A DNA stretch of 64,000 nt from Erythroxylum novogranatense. Lineage: Eukaryota > Streptophyta > Magnoliopsida > Malpighiales > Erythroxylaceae. The first letter of the stretch is position 1; every line of letters begins with the position of its first letter. Of this stretch, positions 60,038 through 64,000 are shown piece by piece. The notes under the pieces are model-generated. The model ran no database searches and was not told where the DNA came from. It saw only the letters and a list, made by a program, of their open reading frames with translations. The stretch spans positions 66,029,824-66,093,823 of the forward strand of contig CM057232.1 in NCBI GenBank assembly GCA_029891385.1. The letters are read 5' to 3'. The translations under genes were made by a program, and so were the position numbers.

Positions 60038-62138
60038 TGTTGGAGTTATGTAAATATAGTGCCCTGGAAAGCAAGTGTATTTACATGTAACTTTATCTTC
60101 TTCAGTTACAGTTTTGTAATGAAAATATTTATTATTAATAAAACAAAAGAGTTTGGTTTTATCTGTATGAGCATTATATATCTGGTCATAAGGTACCAAG
60201 ATTCATTTGTAAGTAATATACATATACATAGAGACGTATGGGAAACATGTATATTATTAGAATCTGAATTAATTGGTTCACAGTTGAATAATCAAGTTGG
60301 TCGTTTGATTATGGTTTAGACTGTAGTGTTGTGATTTATCTCCATATAAGTAAAGGAGTTTACTTAAAGGGAATGATGAGTTTCATATCATGATAGTAGT
60401 AGACTATCGATAATGGAACTATTAAATGAATCTGGAATCAAGTATGTTTTCAAGAATAAAGTGGGCCGTTACTTTAATCTTAAAACATACAACTTAAGCA
60501 TTTGCTTATTATGAACCACAATCTTGATGAGTGGTGAACTCATATGTTTCATTATAATTCTTGATATGATCGGAATGGATTTTTACAGGTATTAATCCGA
60601 TTATTCTGCATGTTGGAATTATTAATTGAAACATGTATCGTGAAACATTCACTCAAATAAAGAGTTTATAATGTTATCATCTCTTCAGATGTTTTAAGGA
60701 GATTTGGTGATTAAATCGGCGCCATGGTTTGATGGACTAGCTACCATCAAGTCTTAACACTAAGATGAGATCTTATGTGTTAATCACCATATAAAGTAAA
60801 ATGAGAGATCTAGAAGGAAAAACCAACATAAGGGTAAAACGGTAATTTTACCCTTTGTTGTGCGGATGGCTATAATAAGGTTTTAAATAGGGTTTGCAAT
60901 TGGACATATTCTCATAATATTTAATAATTCAAGAGTTCAACTAATTGTCTTTAGTGGAATGACATTTAGTTAATAAGCTAGAATTAATTCCAATGAGATT
61001 GAATTATTTATGGGCTTATTGGAGCTTGAATTATCAAAGTCCAATAAGATTCCCCACTTGGCTTTAAGGAAGGTTATCAAGCTAAGTAAGAAGTAGTTTG
61101 GAGGCTTTAGAAGTCCATAATTGAATGATGGGCTTATACTAATTAATGGTTAATTGAAGCCCATATGTTCATTTAGAAATGGGCTTGTTTTGGTTTAATG
61201 TAATTGATTAGATTAATTATATTAAAACAATTTTTTTTAAATGGAGAAGAAGCAATTTCGAAATTGTGTTAGGTTAGATGTGTAACCACACATTTGACAT
61301 TAAAATACTAAATAAAGATGGTCTTTATTATGGTTCATCATTATTAAATGGAGTTATGAACTTACAATTAAATGGTTTAATGGTTGGCTTTTAATGTTGG
61401 CATGTAACTTATTTGCATTCATTAGATTAAAGATGAAAGATGTGCATTAGATGGACCATTTTCCTTCTTTCTTCTTGCCAAAACCGAAATGGGTATTCAA
61501 TTATAGGTTATGGTCTTTTCAAATAGCCATTTTAAAGATAAATGAAGTAAGTCTCATTTATTGGCTATTCGATGAGTGATTAATGTGAAGTGATGCATTG
61601 ATGCCTCTCACTCTTTCAATTCATGCATATTTCAAAATTGAGATGTAAGAAAGGGTTCTTGCATAGTTTTTAGACATTCTCTCCTTTCATGCAAGGTAGA
61701 ACCGAAATTCCTAAGTGAAAGAATTGAAAGAGTTTCAATTTTGGTTCTTCTTCTTCTAAGAAACACTCCTCCAAATATTTCTTCTCCTTTCCCACCAAAG
61801 GATTTTATTAACCTAGTTGTCCTTGAAGAACAAGTGGTAAATCTAATTGGTTGAGGATACTACAACAAGGAAGAAGATAGATTGCTAAAGGAAAAGACTC
61901 AAAGGCAAAGGATTTGGATATAAGAAGGAGAGGATAGCGCAATGAGGATTTAAAGTCAGAGCGAAGGAGTCGGTAATTCCTTTTATCTTGTTCTTGGTTT
62001 TATTATCCTTATACCATATCATGTATGGATTAGCATGTTGATTTGGATATATTGCTTCCGCTGCAAGATGATTTCTTAAAAAGTTTTGAAATCTATCGTT
62101 TCTCCATACTAAGCATGCTTTCTTTTTCCGATCCAACA
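60038..62138 (+). repeat. Solo LTR L+ (same copia family), nested in L-
   Basis: Starts TGTTGGAGTTATGTAAATA and ends TTTCCGATCCAACA. It lies in the opposite orientation inside L-, at LTR position ~354. The target copies are CTATC (60033-60037) and TTATC (62139-62143), one mismatch. No internal region. Its own sequence supplies the uninterrupted version of the L- junction and confirms the nesting. Confidence 0.94.
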
Positions 62139-62143
62139 TTATC

Positions 62144-62497
62144 ATGATATGAAACTCATCATTCCCTTAAAGTAAACACCTTTACTTATATGGAGATAAA
62201 TCACAACACTATAGTCTAAATCATAATCAAGCGACCAACTTGGTTATTCAACTGTGAATCAGTTAATTTAGATTCTAATAATATACATGTTTCCCATACA
62301 TCTCTATGTATATGTATATTACTTACAAAAGAATCTTGGTACCTTTTGACTTGATATATAATGCTCACACAGATAAAACCAAACTCTTTCGTTTTATTAA
62401 TAATAAATATTTTCATTACAAAACTGTAACTAAAGAAGATAAAGTTACATGTAAATACACTTGGTTTCTAGGGCACTATATTTACATAACTCCAACA
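62144..62497 (-). repeat. Solo LTR L-, piece 2
   Basis: Ends TTACATAACTCCAACA, the reversed LTR start. It is the inverse of L+ 60038-60391. Confidence 0.93.
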
Positions 62498-63358
62498 AAG
62501 GTACCAAAGGAACATGTAAAAGTAGTTTTATCTTGGTCCTCTACAATAGGTACTCGAAAGTACCTAGAGAAACCATCTAGAAAATAATAATGTGATTTGC
62601 CTGCAAGCCTTTCAAGCTTCTGGTCAATAAAAGGAAGAGGGAAATGATCTTTTTGTGTGGCATCATTTAATCGTCTATAATCTATGTACACACACTAGGA
62701 ATTCTACATTCTTGAAGGAATAAACTTATCCCTATCATTTTTTATCACAATTATCCCACTCTTTTTAAGAACTACATGTATCGAACTAACCCACTCACTA
62801 TCAAATATGGGATATATGATCCCAGAACTCAAAAGTTTTGAGATTTCTTTCTTAACCACGTCTAGGATAAGTGGGCTTAGTCTCCTTTAGGGCTACCGCA
62901 CAGATTTGGAACCCTCACTCAATAAGATCCTATATGAGCAAATAGCTGGGCTAATCCCAGGTATGTCTGCTAAAGTCCACCCTATAGCCCTTTTATGTTC
63001 TTTCAATATGGTAAGGAGTCTCTCTTCCTTATTAGTAGACAGGGCATTGGCAATTATAACAGGTAATCGCTCATTAGACTCAAGAAAAGCATACTTTAAA
63101 GTAGGGGGTAGGGGTTTTAATTCAGTCACAGGAGGTTGAACAATAGAAGGGATCAATTTATGAAGTTTAAGAGAGAAATGATTACTCCGCTTTCCTTTGA
63201 CGAATGATAGCTCAACTTCCATACAGTTAACTTTACAATTTCTATCTACACCAAGTGTTAAACCCATCTCACTTTGATTTATACAGCAACCGTCTAGAGC
63301 AAATCCTTCTGCATACCTTCAATCAGACACTTTTTTTTGGTTCCCGTTCTTAGAGCCC
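62498..63358 (-). pseudogene. pol: J pol upstream part (RT 5' half and preceding region)
   Basis: Minus-strand reading starts near 63267 with ELKPLPPTLKYAFLESNERL and LKEHKRAIGWTLADIPGISP, typical of the Athila/Tat linker before RT. Remnants of EWVSSIHVVLKKSG, then MYIDYRRLNDATQKDHFPLP and DGFSRYFRVPIVEDQDKTTF, reach the LTR junction. A stop or frameshift near 62885 separates the pieces. Sequence before 63340 (reading direction) is lost, so gag and protease are absent. Confidence 0.88.
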
Positions 63359-63390
63359 AAGATGTTGGACCTCGTTCTCGGAGCCCAACA
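63337..63390. repeat. Two tandem LTR-end-like copies
   Basis: TTGGTTCCCGTTCTTAGAGC at 63337 and TTGGACCTCGTTCTCGGAGC at 63365 are imperfect direct repeats. The second unit (63363-63390) is bounded by TGTTGG and CCAACA and resembles the last 28 bases of the B LTR. No LTR body is attached. Confidence 0.6.
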
Positions 63391-63761
63391 ATCCAGAGTC
63401 AAAAAGCATGAGCAGGTTTCCTTGTAGGTTATTGGTATATGCTTAATTGTTGATATTTTTAATTATTTACACTTAACGATTAAAGATATAAAAATGTTTA
63501 AGATACTCACTTTAATTCATATATGATTTTACGTACAATTTGGGAGCAAAGAAATTAAATTGAGTTAGAAGCATTACATTTGGGCCATTTTTCGAAGATT
63601 TATTTTTGTTTGTCATTATGGAGCGAGAAGAAAAAAATACAAGAAACTTGAAGCACAAAACGACAAAAGAAGAATAAAATAGGAGCATCAAAAAATGACA
63701 CAGCAGTGCAGATGCAGAGACCTGCGTTTTGTGCTGTGTTGTGCACAAAACGTAGGCAACG
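63391..63761. other. Unassigned spacer with a hairpin at its right end
   Basis: About 370 bp with no convincing gene. 63721-63734 (CCTGCGTTTTGTGC) and 63743-63756 (GCACAAAACGTAGG) form an inverted repeat with one mismatch and an 8-base loop, ending five bases before LTR F. Confidence 0.65.
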
Positions 63762-64000
63762 TGTAGCCCCCCCTTACCGTAGAGTACGCACCAGAACGCC
63801 CGTGGGTCATTCCGATACTCTCATGGCATCATACTCATAAAATCGTAAATAACAATCACTAAATATTGAAACTGAATCACTTTCTCATATCATTCATCAA
63901 AACAGAAATTTACATGACTATCAGTTTTCCACTGTCCAACAACATTACTCCAAAAGGGAAAACTAATACAAAAATCTAATTAGGTCATCCCCAAAACAAT
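63762..64000 (-). repeat. LTR F (C/E-related), start only
   Basis: Starts TGTAGCCCCCCCTTACCG and shares ATGGCATCATA and a downstream CTAATTAGGTCATCCC-like stretch with E (50480, 50675). By analogy with C this is the inner or outer end of a minus-strand gypsy LTR; the rest is outside the window. Confidence 0.65.

Noticed and set aside
1..64000. tRNA or rRNA genes
   Set aside because: The only tRNA-like matches are the 12-base primer-binding sites of A, B, C and D; no cloverleaf or rRNA segment was recognised by eye.

Overview
The window is plant nuclear DNA made almost entirely of nested retrotransposons. I see no host protein gene, rRNA or tRNA. The evidence for a plant is Ty3/gypsy chromoviruses with primer-binding sites matching initiator tRNA-Met (TGGTATCAGAGC), plant-type Ty1/copia elements, an Athila/Tat-like gypsy element and a plant L1-type LINE, in AT-rich, gene-free, pericentromere-like sequence. 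I cannot name the species. Element letters (A-L) are mine.

Left nest (1-43800). A LINE (minus strand, 39810-43795) was entered in its 3' region by gypsy element C (minus; 5' LTR ending at 39809). C's LTR is split into three pieces (16668-17898, 27523-29334, 39250-39809) by two chromovirus insertions, B (17899-27517, TSD GTAGG) and D (29335-39244, TSD ATTTC). Beyond C's PBS its internal region meets copia element K, whose left LTR lies outside the window. K's integrase is split by element A (2262-12021), which has two ~4.5 kb LTRs around only ~0.7 kb of non-coding internal DNA. The deepest order is LINE > C > K > A.

Right part (43800-64000). This holds two solo LTRs with target duplications (G, 44437-47410, TGAAT; H, 47620-50368, ACTTT/ACTTC), a C-related LTR (E) with an 18-bp minisatellite, a truncated copia element (I), and an Athila/Tat-like gypsy pol (J, minus) whose RT is split by a solo copia LTR (L-, TSD AAGGT). 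L- is itself split by a second solo LTR of the same family in the opposite orientation (L+). Another C/E-type LTR (F) starts at 63762 and leaves the window.

No element has an intact coding set. All are dead or non-autonomous; K, J and the LINE also carry lesions at conserved residues. The most interesting signals are in the LTRs. Several divergent gypsy LTRs share, in the same order, a splice-donor-like AGGTAAG, a second donor-like AGGTGGGT or GTGAGT, a conserved block, and then a pyrimidine-rich stretch ending in YAG, which suggests a conserved intron inside the LTR. Other signals are the giant-LTR element A, a phased mini-hairpin array in C, an AAGTCGACTT palindrome array in D, D's TA...CA termini, and a multi-kilobase inverted repeat made by L+ and L-. 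Boundaries supported by target-site duplications are firm. LTR identities and ages were not computed.
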